The notes beneath the pieces are model-generated. The model was not told the DNA's origin. It did no database searches and saw only the letters and a list, made by a program, of their open reading frames with translations. This document shows positions 25,834 through 34,480 of a stretch of DNA of 64,000 nucleotides, piece by piece; the first letter of the stretch is position 1; every line of letters starts with the position of its first letter. A program made the translations under genes and the position numbers. This stretch comes from Cyclobacteriaceae bacterium (GTDB lineage: Bacteria; Bacteroidota; Bacteroidia; Cytophagales; Cyclobacteriaceae). The stretch covers positions 17,217 through 81,216 of the forward strand of contig JAKLJG010000012.1 in assembly GCA_023151255.1 (NCBI GenBank). Reading direction: 5' to 3'.

Positions 25834-27138
25834 ATGGAACAGGAAAAATTAATAGTAGGTCTCGACATCGGCACAACAAAAATCTGTGCCATTGTTGGCC
25901 GTAAAAATGAATTCGGCAAACTGGAAGTGCTCGGCATGGGCAAAGCCGAATCGGAAGGCGTTGTGAAGGGCATCGTCTTTAACATCGACAAAACCGTGTA
26001 TGCCATCGAGAAGGCTATTAAAGAAGCCGCTGATCAGGCCGGCATTAATATTGGCCTGGTTAACGTGGGCATTGCCGGCCAGCACATCAAAAGTTTCATC
26101 CAGCACGGGGGCATTACGCGTACCTCAAAAGAAGATGAGATCTCTATTGATGACGTGGAGCGCCTCACCCAGGATATGTACCGCATGGTGGTGCCTCCCG
26201 GCAGCCAGATCATCCACGTGATGCCGCAGGATTACATGGTAGACTACGAAGAAGGAATAAAAGAGCCTGTCGGCATGTCGGGTGTGCGGCTGGAGGCCGA
26301 CTTCCACATCATTACCGCGCAAACCAATGCCATCAACAACATTAATAAATGTGTACGCAGGGCAGGGCTCGAAATTGATGATCTGATCCTGGAGCCGCTG
26401 GCCTCCAGCCTGGCCGTGCTGAGCAGCGATGAAAAGGAAGCTGGCGTTTGCCTGATTGATATTGGCGGTGGCACAACCGACATTGCCATCTTTTACGATA
26501 ATATCATCCGGCACACGGCCGTCATTCCGTTCGGTGGCAACATCGTAACCAACGATATTAAGCAGGGCCTGATGGTGTTGCCGCAGCAGGCCGAGCAATT
26601 GAAAACGCGTTTTGGTAAAGCCATAGCCGAAGAAGCCAGCCCGAATGAAATTGTATCCATACCGGGCATCCGCAACCGGTCGGCCAAAGAGATTTCTGTT
26701 AAAAACCTGGCCAACATCATTCAGGCACGCATGGAAGAGATCATCGAAATGGCCCATGCCGAAATTATCAGCTCTGGCTTTGAAAACCGCCTGGCAGGCG
26801 GCATTGTGATTACCGGTGGTGGAGCCCAACTCAGCAACCTGAAGCAACTGGTAGAGTACATGACCGGCATGGACACGCGCATCGGTTACCCGAACGAGCA
26901 TCTCGGCAAGAGCAAAATCGAAGCAGTAAAGAGCCCGATGTATGCCACGGCTGTTGGTTTAGTACTGGCCGGTTTCCGCTCGTTGGATGAACGTGAAGAT
27001 ACCTATAAAGAGGCGCGCGAAGTTGTAAAGACGTCAAAAGCAGTGAAAAAAAGTCCGTCAAAGAATTTCTTCAACGAGATACTGACGAAGACAAAGAGCT
27101 TGCTGATTGATGACCTTGATGGAAAGGATGAATACTAA
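25834..27138 (+). CDS. ftsA: Cell division protein FtsA
   Basis: Actin-like ATPase that tethers FtsZ to the membrane. The ATG at 25834 (MEQEKLIVGLDIGTTK) is preferred over an in-frame TTG at 25822. Phosphate 1 is LDIGTTKICAIVG. The inserted 1C domain includes QHIKSFIQHGGI. Phosphate 2 is VCLIDIGGGTTDIAIF and the adenosine motif is GGIVITGGGAQL. The C-terminus is Lys-rich with FFNEILTKTKSLL, a likely membrane-binding amphipathic helix. Length 434 residues. It is followed 26 bases later by ftsZ. Confidence 0.95.
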   Translation: MEQEKLIVGLDIGTTKICAIVGRKNEFGKLEVLGMGKAESEGVVKGIVFNIDKTVYAIEKAIKEAADQAGINIGLVNVGIAGQHIKSFIQHGGITRTSKEDEISIDDVERLTQDMYRMVVPPGSQIIHVMPQDYMVDYEEGIKEPVGMSGVRLEADFHIITAQTNAINNINKCVRRAGLEIDDLILEPLASSLAVLSSDEKEAGVCLIDIGGGTTDIAIFYDNIIRHTAVIPFGGNIVTNDIKQGLMVLPQQAEQLKTRFGKAIAEEASPNEIVSIPGIRNRSAKEISVKNLANIIQARMEEIIEMAHAEIISSGFENRLAGGIVITGGGAQLSNLKQLVEYMTGMDTRIGYPNEHLGKSKIEAVKSPMYATAVGLVLAGFRSLDEREDTYKEAREVVKTSKAVKKSPSKNFFNEILTKTKSLLIDDLDGKDEY

Positions 27139-27164
27139 ATATAAAACTGAAACCACTAAACCCA

Positions 27165-28784
27165 ATGAATATGTTTGAAACCGGATCGTACAAATTCGAC
27201 ATCCCCAGGCACACAATGGGGACGCCCCGATCGATCATCAAGGTGATCGGTGTAGGAGGCGGAGGCAGCAATGCCGTGAACCACATGTTCCGACAAGGAA
27301 TTAAAGATGTGGAATTTGTTGTGTGCAACACCGATGTGCAGGCGCTTAACGCCAGCCCGGTACCCACCAAGCTGCAAATCGGAGCCGACCTGACCGAAGG
27401 CCTCGGCTGCGGGGCCAATCCGAAAATCGGTAAAGGCGCGGCCCTTGAAAGCAAAGAACTGATCAAAGAATTTCTGCAGGGAACCAAAATGCTGTTTGTT
27501 ACCGCAGGCATGGGCGGTGGCACCGGTACCGGTGCCGCACCGGTTATTGCCAAAATTGCCAAGAGCATGGGCATTCTTACCGTAGGCATAGTAACCATCC
27601 CGTTTGCCTTCGAAGGCAAAAAGAAACAACAGCAGGCCGAAGCCGGCATCAAATCACTGCGGCACAGTTGCGACACGGTGCTGGTGATTGTAAACGACAA
27701 GTTACGCGAGATATACGGTAACCTGCCTATCGGTAAAGCATTTGCCCAGGCCGATAACGTGCTCACCACGGCTGCCAAAGGCATTGCCGAGATTATTACG
27801 CTGGCTGGCTATGTGAATGTCGATTTCCAGGATGTGCGTACCGTTATGCTCAATGCCGGTCCGGCCGTGATGGGCACAGCCGAAACCCGTGGCGAAAACC
27901 GCGCGCGCAATGCAGCCAGCGGGGCACTCGCCTCACCGCTGCTCGACAACTGCGACATCATGGGTGCCAAGAAAATTCTGCTCTCCATCGTATCGGGTGC
28001 CGAAGCCGAATTGCAGATGGATGAACTGATGGAGATTACCGGGTACATCCAGGAGCAAGCCGGCCAGGAAGCTGAAGTTATTTTTGGCCATGGTGTTGAC
28101 CCCGAACTGGGCGACCGCCTGCGCGTAACCGTTATTGCCACCGGCTTCGAAAGCGAAACACCCGAGGAAGAGCCTGTTGCCAAAGAACAAAAACCCGCTG
28201 AACCGGAGGTGAAAAAGCACGACCTGGAACGCAGCCAGACATGGCTGTTCGAACAAGACAAGGCCGTTGAGCCTCCCCGTGAAATTGAACTGAAAGTTAC
28301 CAACGAGCCGGTAATGGGTGTAACCACACCACCGGAAGAGGAGTCGATGGAAGAGGAGTTTATCGAACAACGCGAGATTATTTACGATGAGCCCTACGGT
28401 AAAACCGAAATGCCCGTAACCGATGATTTTGGTGATGATGGTGACGAAGGTTTGTTCGGCACATTGGATGATGAGTTTGATATAGCTGCTGAAAAATCGG
28501 CCGACCAGGTAATTAACGAGGAGGGAATGATGGCCCTGCGCACCACCAAAGAACGGCTGCGCCAACAGGCCGAGCAGCGAAAGGAAAAACTGAAGCAAGC
28601 CCGCAAGCAGGAGATGACCAAAGAAGAGTTTAATGAAAAATGGGCACTGCCCGCCTACTTACGCAGGGGTGTGAAGATGGACAACGTGCCGCACTCGTCT
28701 GATCAGTTTATATCAAAGTATAACCTGAACGATGAGAACAGCCTGTTGGGTAATAATAAATTTTTACACGATAACGTGGACTGA
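27165..28784 (+). CDS. ftsZ: Cell division GTPase FtsZ with long C-terminal linker
   Basis: Tubulin-like GTPase that forms the Z-ring. The GTP signature GGGTGTGAAP is at residues 117-126, with the N-terminal VIGVGGGGSNAVNHM and the T7 loop NVDFQDVRTVM. The protein is 539 residues, far longer than the usual 380-400, because of an acidic, disordered linker of about 150 residues. The conserved FtsA-binding peptide appears as LPAYLRRGV but is followed by about 36 more residues instead of lying at the very end. It is the last gene of the dcw cluster. Confidence 0.95.
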   Translation: MNMFETGSYKFDIPRHTMGTPRSIIKVIGVGGGGSNAVNHMFRQGIKDVEFVVCNTDVQALNASPVPTKLQIGADLTEGLGCGANPKIGKGAALESKELIKEFLQGTKMLFVTAGMGGGTGTGAAPVIAKIAKSMGILTVGIVTIPFAFEGKKKQQQAEAGIKSLRHSCDTVLVIVNDKLREIYGNLPIGKAFAQADNVLTTAAKGIAEIITLAGYVNVDFQDVRTVMLNAGPAVMGTAETRGENRARNAASGALASPLLDNCDIMGAKKILLSIVSGAEAELQMDELMEITGYIQEQAGQEAEVIFGHGVDPELGDRLRVTVIATGFESETPEEEPVAKEQKPAEPEVKKHDLERSQTWLFEQDKAVEPPREIELKVTNEPVMGVTTPPEEESMEEEFIEQREIIYDEPYGKTEMPVTDDFGDDGDEGLFGTLDDEFDIAAEKSADQVINEEGMMALRTTKERLRQQAEQRKEKLKQARKQEMTKEEFNEKWALPAYLRRGVKMDNVPHSSDQFISKYNLNDENSLLGNNKFLHDNVD

Positions 28785-28923
28785 GTTAAACAGATTAAAA
28801 ATAGATCCGTGGTTTCAACGATTTCAAAGGTATGGCATCTCCGGTGTGACTGGTATTTTACTCCATTCGTAGTGGTTGTTGGTTGTAAATACTTTTTGCC
28901 GGCACCGGAATGCCTTCTTATCA
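28785..28923. other. Untranslated spacer after ftsZ
   Basis: I see no gene, tRNA or promoter here. It is a long 3' leader to the two terminators. The whole ftsZ-to-lipoprotein gap (28785-29128) contains only those terminators and, at 29091-29107, a six-base-stem hairpin (ACCAAC-CTTGC-GTTGGT). Confidence 0.5.
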
Positions 28924-28950
28924 ATTCTGCCTGAGCAGGATTATTTTTTT
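28924..28950 (+). terminator. First terminator after ftsZ
   Basis: Stem ATTCTGC (28924-28930) and GCAGGAT (28935-28941, one G-U pair) with loop CTGA, followed by seven T at 28944-28950. Confidence 0.65.
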
Positions 28951-28961
28951 GCCTTTGAAAG

Positions 28962-28988
28962 CCCCGGCAGTCGGCCGGGGTTTTTTAT
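28962..28988 (+). terminator. Second terminator after ftsZ
   Basis: Stem CCCCGGC (28962-28968) and GCCGGGG (28974-28980) with a five-base loop, followed by six T. Stronger than the preceding one; together they end the dcw transcript. Confidence 0.85.
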
Positions 28989-29128
28989 TTTACGCGGATG
29001 GTTCAGGCCATCTCTGCGGCTATCCCGTGTTCTCTGAGGAAGTAAAAAAATAAGGTTTTACCACCGGTTTCGATGGCTTTATCAATTGGCACCAACCTTG
29101 CGTTGGTTAAAGGGTAAACAGGTGGCTT

Positions 29129-29530
29129 ATGAAAAACATAGCGTTTATTGCCGTGCTGGTCGGGTTATCAGCGTGTGAATTTTATTACTACGATCCGTAC
29201 GCCAATCCCGTTAGCCGGATTGCGGGCCGGTATTCGGTAAGCGAGTACAGCGAAACGTACAACGTTTGGTACAACTATACCATACGGATTGAACCATCCG
29301 GTTATAATGCGCAGGAAGTACGCATCGACAACTTTTACGATGCAGGTGTGCGGGTGTATGCCACTGTTAGCAATACTAAAATCACCATCTGGCGGCAAAC
29401 GGTAAATGGCTACACGGTTGAAGGAACCGGGACGGTTTATGGCGATGAAATTTCGTTTACCTACAGCGTGCGTGATAACCGCAGCAACGCCCATACAGAT
29501 TTTTGCGAGGCCACTGCGTCACGAGTGTAA
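29129..29530 (+). CDS. Small lipoprotein, beta-rich, unknown function
   Basis: A 133-residue protein with the signal MKNIAFIAVLVGLSAC, lipobox LSAC and Cys16. The mature part is rich in Tyr, Thr and alternating hydrophobic residues, with the order YSVSEY...YNYTIRIEPSGY...VYATVSNTKITI...GTVYGDEISFTYSVR. This suggests a compact beta-barrel such as a lipocalin-like fold. I do not recognise the family. It stands alone between the dcw terminators and a broken gene, probably anchored in the outer or inner membrane facing the periplasm. Confidence 0.7.
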   Translation: MKNIAFIAVLVGLSACEFYYYDPYANPVSRIAGRYSVSEYSETYNVWYNYTIRIEPSGYNAQEVRIDNFYDAGVRVYATVSNTKITIWRQTVNGYTVEGTGTVYGDEISFTYSVRDNRSNAHTDFCEATASRV

Positions 29531-29578
29531 GTCAACTTGCTGACACTACGGGCAACTGTGTCGCCCGCCATTAAACAA

Positions 29579-29599
29579 ACCCGGTGTTGTGGGCCGGGT
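29579..29599 (-). terminator. Weak terminator-like hairpin
   Basis: Stem ACCCGG (29579-29584) and CCGGGT (29594-29599) with a nine-base loop. On the reverse strand it is followed by TTTGTTT, so it may end the broken gene that stops at 29602. Confidence 0.35.
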
Positions 29600-29601
29600 A
29601 A

Positions 29602-30160
29602 TTAGTACTCAATTTTTAGTTTACTTGTATCATTTTTTATCAACTCGATGTCTGTTATTTTAAATTCAATTATTTCTTCGTTTTCCTTCAGTATAAAATA
29701 GTGGATGTCTACTTTTTTAAAGTAATAGAATTGTATTGTTTCCAATATTGTTGTGTCGGTTTTTTCAATCGTTGTCTCATGAACTGCAAGTGAGCATGAA
29801 GGTCGATAAAATCTTACTCTGTCGCTAGTAGAGTGATCGATTTTGTCAACTGTTAGTTGAAGATAAGTTGCGTAATCGACTAATACGTCTTTTACTATTT
29901 TATTGTTCGTTGAAATGTAACCACCTGCGGAAGATTGTCTGAAACATGGTGTGATTTCATTAGCTACTAGCAAACTATCTACGTCAACTGTCAGACTAAA
30001 AGAAGTGTTATTGGGTATCGATTATCGATTAATTACGAAAGTGTATGCTCCTTCAAGTGGAACTACGCTGAATAGATTTTTCTCAATGTCATATGATTAA
30101 TGTTCATTTTTTCAAATTGCTGCCCACAACATCCATCTTTGTGTATAGCAGATATTTCAT
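29602..30160 (-). pseudogene. Broken gene, unknown function
   Basis: The 3' part (29602-29973) is an open frame of 123 codons with no ATG, only TTG or CTG starts. Going upstream in the same frame it continues as SIPNNTSFSLTVDVD to an in-frame TAA at the sequence CGATAATCGATA. Beyond the stop the frame stays open as EKNLFSVVPLEGAYTFVINR for about 20 codons until another stop. A start-like MKYLLYTKMDVVGSNLKK lies at 30160 in yet another register. This pattern fits a gene of about 180 codons with one nonsense and one frameshift change. It is AT-richer than its neighbours. Confidence 0.5.
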
Positions 30161-30199
30161 TATAAAATTAGCCAAATCTCTTTCTAAAAGCGGGTTTTG

Positions 30200-30946
30200 T
30201 CAGGAGCTTTTTATATAGCGTCTTGCTTTTTCCAGATCGTCCGGTACATCAATGCCAATTGTTTCCAATTGGGTTTCAATTACTTTAACGTTATACCCGT
30301 TTTCAAGCCAGCGCAGTTGTTCCAGTGCTTCGGCTATCTCAAGCGTTGAAACCGGGAGCCTCGTAATTTTTTCAAGTACATCGCAGCGGTATGCGTACAT
30401 ACCTATGTGTTTAAAGAAATTTCCACCTGCAGGCCATTCATCCTCCGGCCTGTTGCGCACATGCGGAATTGGTGACCGGCTGAAATAGAGCGCTTTGCCT
30501 TCCTTCGAAAAGACAACCTTTACAATGTTTGGATTAAATATCGTATCGGAGCTGGTAATTTGTTTGGCTAGTGTGGCAATTTCGGTTTTCCCGTCAAGGG
30601 CCTGCGCAAGTAAATCAATTTGCTCGGGCTGGATAAAGGGCTCATCGCCCTGAACGTTTATAACATAATCAAACTTTTTCGGTTGCTGCGTCAAGGCTTC
30701 GTAACAGCGGTCGGTGCCGCTGGCATGTTCTTCATTGGTCATAACCACCGCTCCGCCAAAGGCCTTTACATGATCATAAATAAGTAAATTGTCGGTAGCC
30801 ACCACAACCTTGTTTAAGTGCGAAGCTTTTGCCGCTTGTTCATATACTCGCTGGATCATGGATTTGCCGCCTATGTCGGCTAACGGTTTTCCCGGAAACC
30901 GGCTGGAAGCATAACGGGCCGGAATAATGGCTAGAATGGATTGCAT
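30200..30946 (-). CDS. kdsB: CMP-KDO synthetase
   Basis: Activates 3-deoxy-D-manno-octulosonate with CTP for lipopolysaccharide inner-core assembly. The 248-residue protein opens IIPARYASSRFPGKPLADI, the hallmark nucleotide-binding motif. It has VVATDN, the segment NVQGDEPFIQPEQID and YFSRSPIPHVR further on, and the C-terminal signature STLEIAEALEQLRWLENG. It shows the organism makes KDO-containing LPS. It stands alone on the reverse strand; the next gene upstream begins 59 bases away. Confidence 0.95.
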   Translation of the reverse strand: MQSILAIIPARYASSRFPGKPLADIGGKSMIQRVYEQAAKASHLNKVVVATDNLLIYDHVKAFGGAVVMTNEEHASGTDRCYEALTQQPKKFDYVINVQGDEPFIQPEQIDLLAQALDGKTEIATLAKQITSSDTIFNPNIVKVVFSKEGKALYFSRSPIPHVRNRPEDEWPAGGNFFKHIGMYAYRCDVLEKITRLPVSTLEIAEALEQLRWLENGYNVKVIETQLETIGIDVPDDLEKARRYIKSS

Positions 30947-31004
30947 CAGGCAGGAAACTTATAGAAGTTCTCAATCATCAGCAAGAATTTGCCGGTTAAT
31001 GCCT

Positions 31005-31955
31005 TTACAAAGGCAATGCGGTACCGTACCGGGCAACTTTATAACCCTGCCCGTGCAGTTTTTTGTAGGCTTTGCCGGCCGGGTTAAGCAGCGGGTTGGT
31101 ATGATTAAGATGAATAAAGTGGATTTTGTTCCGTTCTGAAACGGGCAGCTGGTTAAACAGGCTTATGCTCTCAACCACAAACGGGTGGGGTATTTCGTTT
31201 AGATTGCGGGTCTGAATTTCTTCGCCATCGAAAAAAGTCGCATCGAGAAATGCGTAATCAACGGTTTTTATAAGTTCTGCAATGTTTTTATCCCATTTTT
31301 CCCATTTGTCAATATCGGGGATGAACAAGACCTTTTTTAAAGGGCCTTCGATGAGGTACCCGGCTGTTTCGGTAAATTCATCGCGGTGCGGAACCGCGAC
31401 TGGCGTAATTGAAAGAGCAGGTGATAACTGAATTTTTTCCTCCGGTCTGATTTCGATAAGGGTAATGTTCTTAAGATTAACCAACTGACTCCATGGACCG
31501 TTTGTTTCCAGGTAATTTTTCATGCGTGGCAGGGCGTATACTGGTACCCGGTCTGTATTCATCGCTTCCCGGCCCAGGTACATCAGGCCGGCATAGTGAC
31601 CAATATGCGCATGGGTAAGTAAAATACCATCGGGTGTTTTATTTTCAACACCGGCAAATTCATTTAGTACGTTCAACTGGCGGGGTAAATCGGGAGTGGC
31701 CTCAATGATCCATCGCTGATTGGTTTTTGGATCAACGATTCCCAGCGATACGACCATGCGGGTCGGATCGGGGTTTTCAAAAAGAGCGTTGCAGCAATTT
31801 TTTCTGCAACCAATATGAGGCGAGCCTGCGTCCTGTACGGTTCCTAAAATTACCAACGAAGGCTCCTTGATTGCGTTAACCCGCTGAACGGGCGCCTGGT
31901 TACGGTGTTCACGGTTGCAGCCTGCCAGCAGGATAAGCAGAACGAATACCCTCAT
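31005..31955 (-). CDS. PqqB-like metallo-beta-lactamase-fold lipoprotein
   Basis: A 316-residue protein with a lipoprotein signal (MRVFVLLILLAGC, Cys13) and an MBL-fold domain. It contains LGTVQDAGSPHIGCRKNCC near the start and LLTHAHIGHYAGL, where the usual HxHxDH metal motif reads HAHIGH. Later come AVPHRDEF and FIHLNHTNP. This is the PqqB-like subgroup, but no other pqq genes are near, so a role in PQQ synthesis is unlikely. More likely it is a periplasmic hydrolase. Its ATG overlaps the NfeD-protease stop by four bases, so the two form an operon. Confidence 0.8.
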   Translation of the reverse strand: MRVFVLLILLAGCNREHRNQAPVQRVNAIKEPSLVILGTVQDAGSPHIGCRKNCCNALFENPDPTRMVVSLGIVDPKTNQRWIIEATPDLPRQLNVLNEFAGVENKTPDGILLTHAHIGHYAGLMYLGREAMNTDRVPVYALPRMKNYLETNGPWSQLVNLKNITLIEIRPEEKIQLSPALSITPVAVPHRDEFTETAGYLIEGPLKKVLFIPDIDKWEKWDKNIAELIKTVDYAFLDATFFDGEEIQTRNLNEIPHPFVVESISLFNQLPVSERNKIHFIHLNHTNPLLNPAGKAYKKLHGQGYKVARYGTALPL

Positions 31956-33274
31956 GACACTTTTTTAACACGAAGGGAGGTGGTTTCATCATCGAGTACT
32001 TCAACAAGGTCACCTTTTTCCAAAAATTCACCACGGGTGTAAGCATCGTAAAGTTGGCCGTCAATCATTACCTTGCCCCCGGGTCTGAGTACTGTATAAG
32101 CAGTGCCTGTTTTTCCTTTCATTGATGCGCTGGCGGGTTTAACAACATATCCTTCCGAAGGGTCTTGTGTTTGCACCAGCGCAATGCGTTTAAACAATCG
32201 CGTATTGGCAAGCCGGGCTCCTCCTGCAAATAGTACCACAATGCCACCGAGTATCCCGCCAAAGGCTGCGGCCACAGCATACAGGATTTCATTGGCCGGA
32301 ACAAATTCAAAATCAAACGCATCGTTATTTACCATAATCAGGATGAGCGAGCCAACGGTCAGCGTAATGCCGACAACTCCGGCAATACCGAAGCCGGGCA
32401 ATACAAAGATCTCAACGGCAATAAGGCCGAGGCCTAAGAACAGCGCAATTACTTCCCAGTTTTCAGCCAGGCCGTTCAGATAGTAAGGAACAAGATAAAG
32501 CACCAGTGCAACAATGGCCGCAAATAATGGAAAACCCACACCCGGTGTTTGCAGTTCAAAGTAAATGCCTCCTATAATAATGAGTATGAGCAATCCGCTG
32601 ATAAATGGATTCAGAAAAAAGGCTATGATGGTTTCCGATCCGCTCAGTTCAAATTTTACCAACTCGTAATTTTCAATTTTGTTCCGTTTTAAAATTTCTT
32701 CAACCGATTCCACCTTGGCTTCGCAAAAGCCATACTGGATGGCTTCTGATGTGGAGAAGGTGATGATCTCGCCTTCTTTCTTTACGCTGTCGATCACAAT
32801 ATCTTCATCCACCATTCCTTCGGCAATACGCGGATTGCGCCCCTTTTCTTCGGCAGTTGAGCGCATAATAGAGCGCATGTACGACTGGTACTTGTCAGGC
32901 GCCTTTTCACCGGTGGCGCTGACCACCGTAGCTGCTCCAATGCTGGCACCGGGGGCCATGTAAATGCTGTCGCAGGCAATCGAAATTAACGCACCGGCCG
33001 AGGCAGCATCTGAATTGATAAATACCCATATCGGTTTTTTAAACGCCATGATGCGGTCAACAATTTCTTTGGCATCGGTTAAAATGCCGCCATACGTATC
33101 CATTTCAATAATTACAATGTCGGCCTTAATAGTCTCGGCATTGGTCAGGGCCAGGTCAACGTAGCGCCTGGTGCGTGGATCAATTTCGCTTTTTATTTCC
33201 ATCAGCATCACTTTTGTTTTCTGGGCGTTAACGGCTGAGGATAGACCCAGCAATAAAATAAGGATGTATTTCAT
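31952..33274 (-). CDS. NfeD-family membrane serine protease (SppA/ClpP-like)
   Basis: Membrane protease of the NfeD-long/1510-N type, linked in other bacteria to membrane microdomains and stomatin-like partners. The start at 33274 (MKYILILLLG) gives a proper signal peptide; an upstream ATG at 33319 adds 15 non-signal residues. The catalytic pair is predicted as Ser92 in SDAASAGALI and Lys128 in APDKYQSY. Several membrane helices lie in the middle (about 215-330), and a C-terminal OB-fold NfeD domain has GKTGTAYTVLRPGGKVMIDG. Length 440 residues. No stomatin/flotillin gene is adjacent. Confidence 0.9.
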   Translation of the reverse strand: MKYILILLLGLSSAVNAQKTKVMLMEIKSEIDPRTRRYVDLALTNAETIKADIVIIEMDTYGGILTDAKEIVDRIMAFKKPIWVFINSDAASAGALISIACDSIYMAPGASIGAATVVSATGEKAPDKYQSYMRSIMRSTAEEKGRNPRIAEGMVDEDIVIDSVKKEGEIITFSTSEAIQYGFCEAKVESVEEILKRNKIENYELVKFELSGSETIIAFFLNPFISGLLILIIIGGIYFELQTPGVGFPLFAAIVALVLYLVPYYLNGLAENWEVIALFLGLGLIAVEIFVLPGFGIAGVVGITLTVGSLILIMVNNDAFDFEFVPANEILYAVAAAFGGILGGIVVLFAGGARLANTRLFKRIALVQTQDPSEGYVVKPASASMKGKTGTAYTVLRPGGKVMIDGQLYDAYTRGEFLEKGDLVEVLDDETTSLRVKKVS

Positions 33275-33460
33275 CGGCAGTTTTTCTGAAATCATTACGC
33301 TAAAATTAACCAAATCCATACAACAATAGTTTGGCTGACTATTTGTTTACTTAATTGAAAGAAGGCTTTTTTGAACGTGCGGGGATGGTTAACTTTATGG
33401 AAAAGTAGGTGTACCTGCATCCTGAAGTGGCAGGCGTAACCGGTTACCCGGTATTTTTTG

Positions 33461-34480
33461 ATGTTAATTATGATTAAACTTTTGATTTTTGCCGGCTTGG
33501 CATTTTATGGCACCGAAGCGCACCCCGACTCGGTTGGGACGGAAGTTATTAACGGGAAAATTTTCGTCATCCACCGGGTTGACGAAAAGGAAACGCTTTA
33601 TGGAATATCCAGACGTTATGGTGTTACCGTTAACCAGATACTGGAGTACAACCCCACAGCCGATGCCGGACTGGAAGTGGGCCAGATTTTAAAAGTACCC
33701 TATGTGCCAAGAAGTAAACCGCAGCCTGCCCAGGGTAACATCCACAAAGTAGCTGAAAAGGAAACCTTGTTTTCAATTTCCAGGATGTATAACGTAACCG
33801 TTGACGAGCTTAAGCAATGGAATAATCTTGCTGATAACGCGCTTTCGGTAGGTCAGGAACTGGTTATAAGGAAGAGTGAATCAATTGTATCGCCACAGCC
33901 CATGCCCGCTCCGCCACCGGTTAAGTCTATTCAATCCGTGCATACGGTGGCAGCAAAAGAAACGCTGTATTCCATAGCCCGGAAGTACGGTGTTTCCGTT
34001 CAGCAACTGAAGGAGTGGAACGGTTTAACTACTGAAGAATTGAAAGTTGGACAACAGCTTTTGGTGGCACAGCCGGTATATAATAAAGAACAACCGGTGG
34101 TTACTACCATAACTGAACAGCCTGTTACAGAAAATTCTCAGAAAGAGGTTATTGCCCCGGTTGTTGATGTAAGCAAACCGGTAATCATAACAGAGCCGGT
34201 GCGAAACGCCAATGAAATTGTTGAGTCGGGTTTGGCCGAGCTGATTGACGGCACCGAAGCCAACCGTAAGTACCTGGCCCTGCATCGTACTGCCCCGGTG
34301 GGTACCATTCTCAAAGTGCGCAACGAATTGAACGGTCGCGAAGTGTTTGTGCGTGTTATCGGTAAACTTCCGGATACAGCACTGACGGACAAACTGATTA
34401 TCCGGATTTCCAAATCGGCATACGACCGGCTGGGTGCAATTGATCCGCGGTTTCGGGTTGAAGTTACTTTCTATAAGTGA
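33461..34480 (+). CDS. Triple-LysM protein with C-terminal RlpA-like (DPBB) domain
   Basis: An exported 339-residue protein (ATG 33461; ATG 33470 is also possible). A hydrophobic start is followed by three LysM repeats of about 45 residues each: HRVDEKETLYGISRRYGV, HKVAEKETLFSISRMYNV and HTVAAKETLYSIARKYGV, separated by Pro-rich linkers. LysM binds peptidoglycan glycan. The last 85 residues (GTILKVRNELNGREVFVRV) form a double-psi beta-barrel like RlpA. It is probably a periplasmic cell-wall protein. Its stop overlaps the GTG of the OmpA-family gene, so both are likely made together. Confidence 0.85.
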   Translation: MLIMIKLLIFAGLAFYGTEAHPDSVGTEVINGKIFVIHRVDEKETLYGISRRYGVTVNQILEYNPTADAGLEVGQILKVPYVPRSKPQPAQGNIHKVAEKETLFSISRMYNVTVDELKQWNNLADNALSVGQELVIRKSESIVSPQPMPAPPPVKSIQSVHTVAAKETLYSIARKYGVSVQQLKEWNGLTTEELKVGQQLLVAQPVYNKEQPVVTTITEQPVTENSQKEVIAPVVDVSKPVIITEPVRNANEIVESGLAELIDGTEANRKYLALHRTAPVGTILKVRNELNGREVFVRVIGKLPDTALTDKLIIRISKSAYDRLGAIDPRFRVEVTFYK

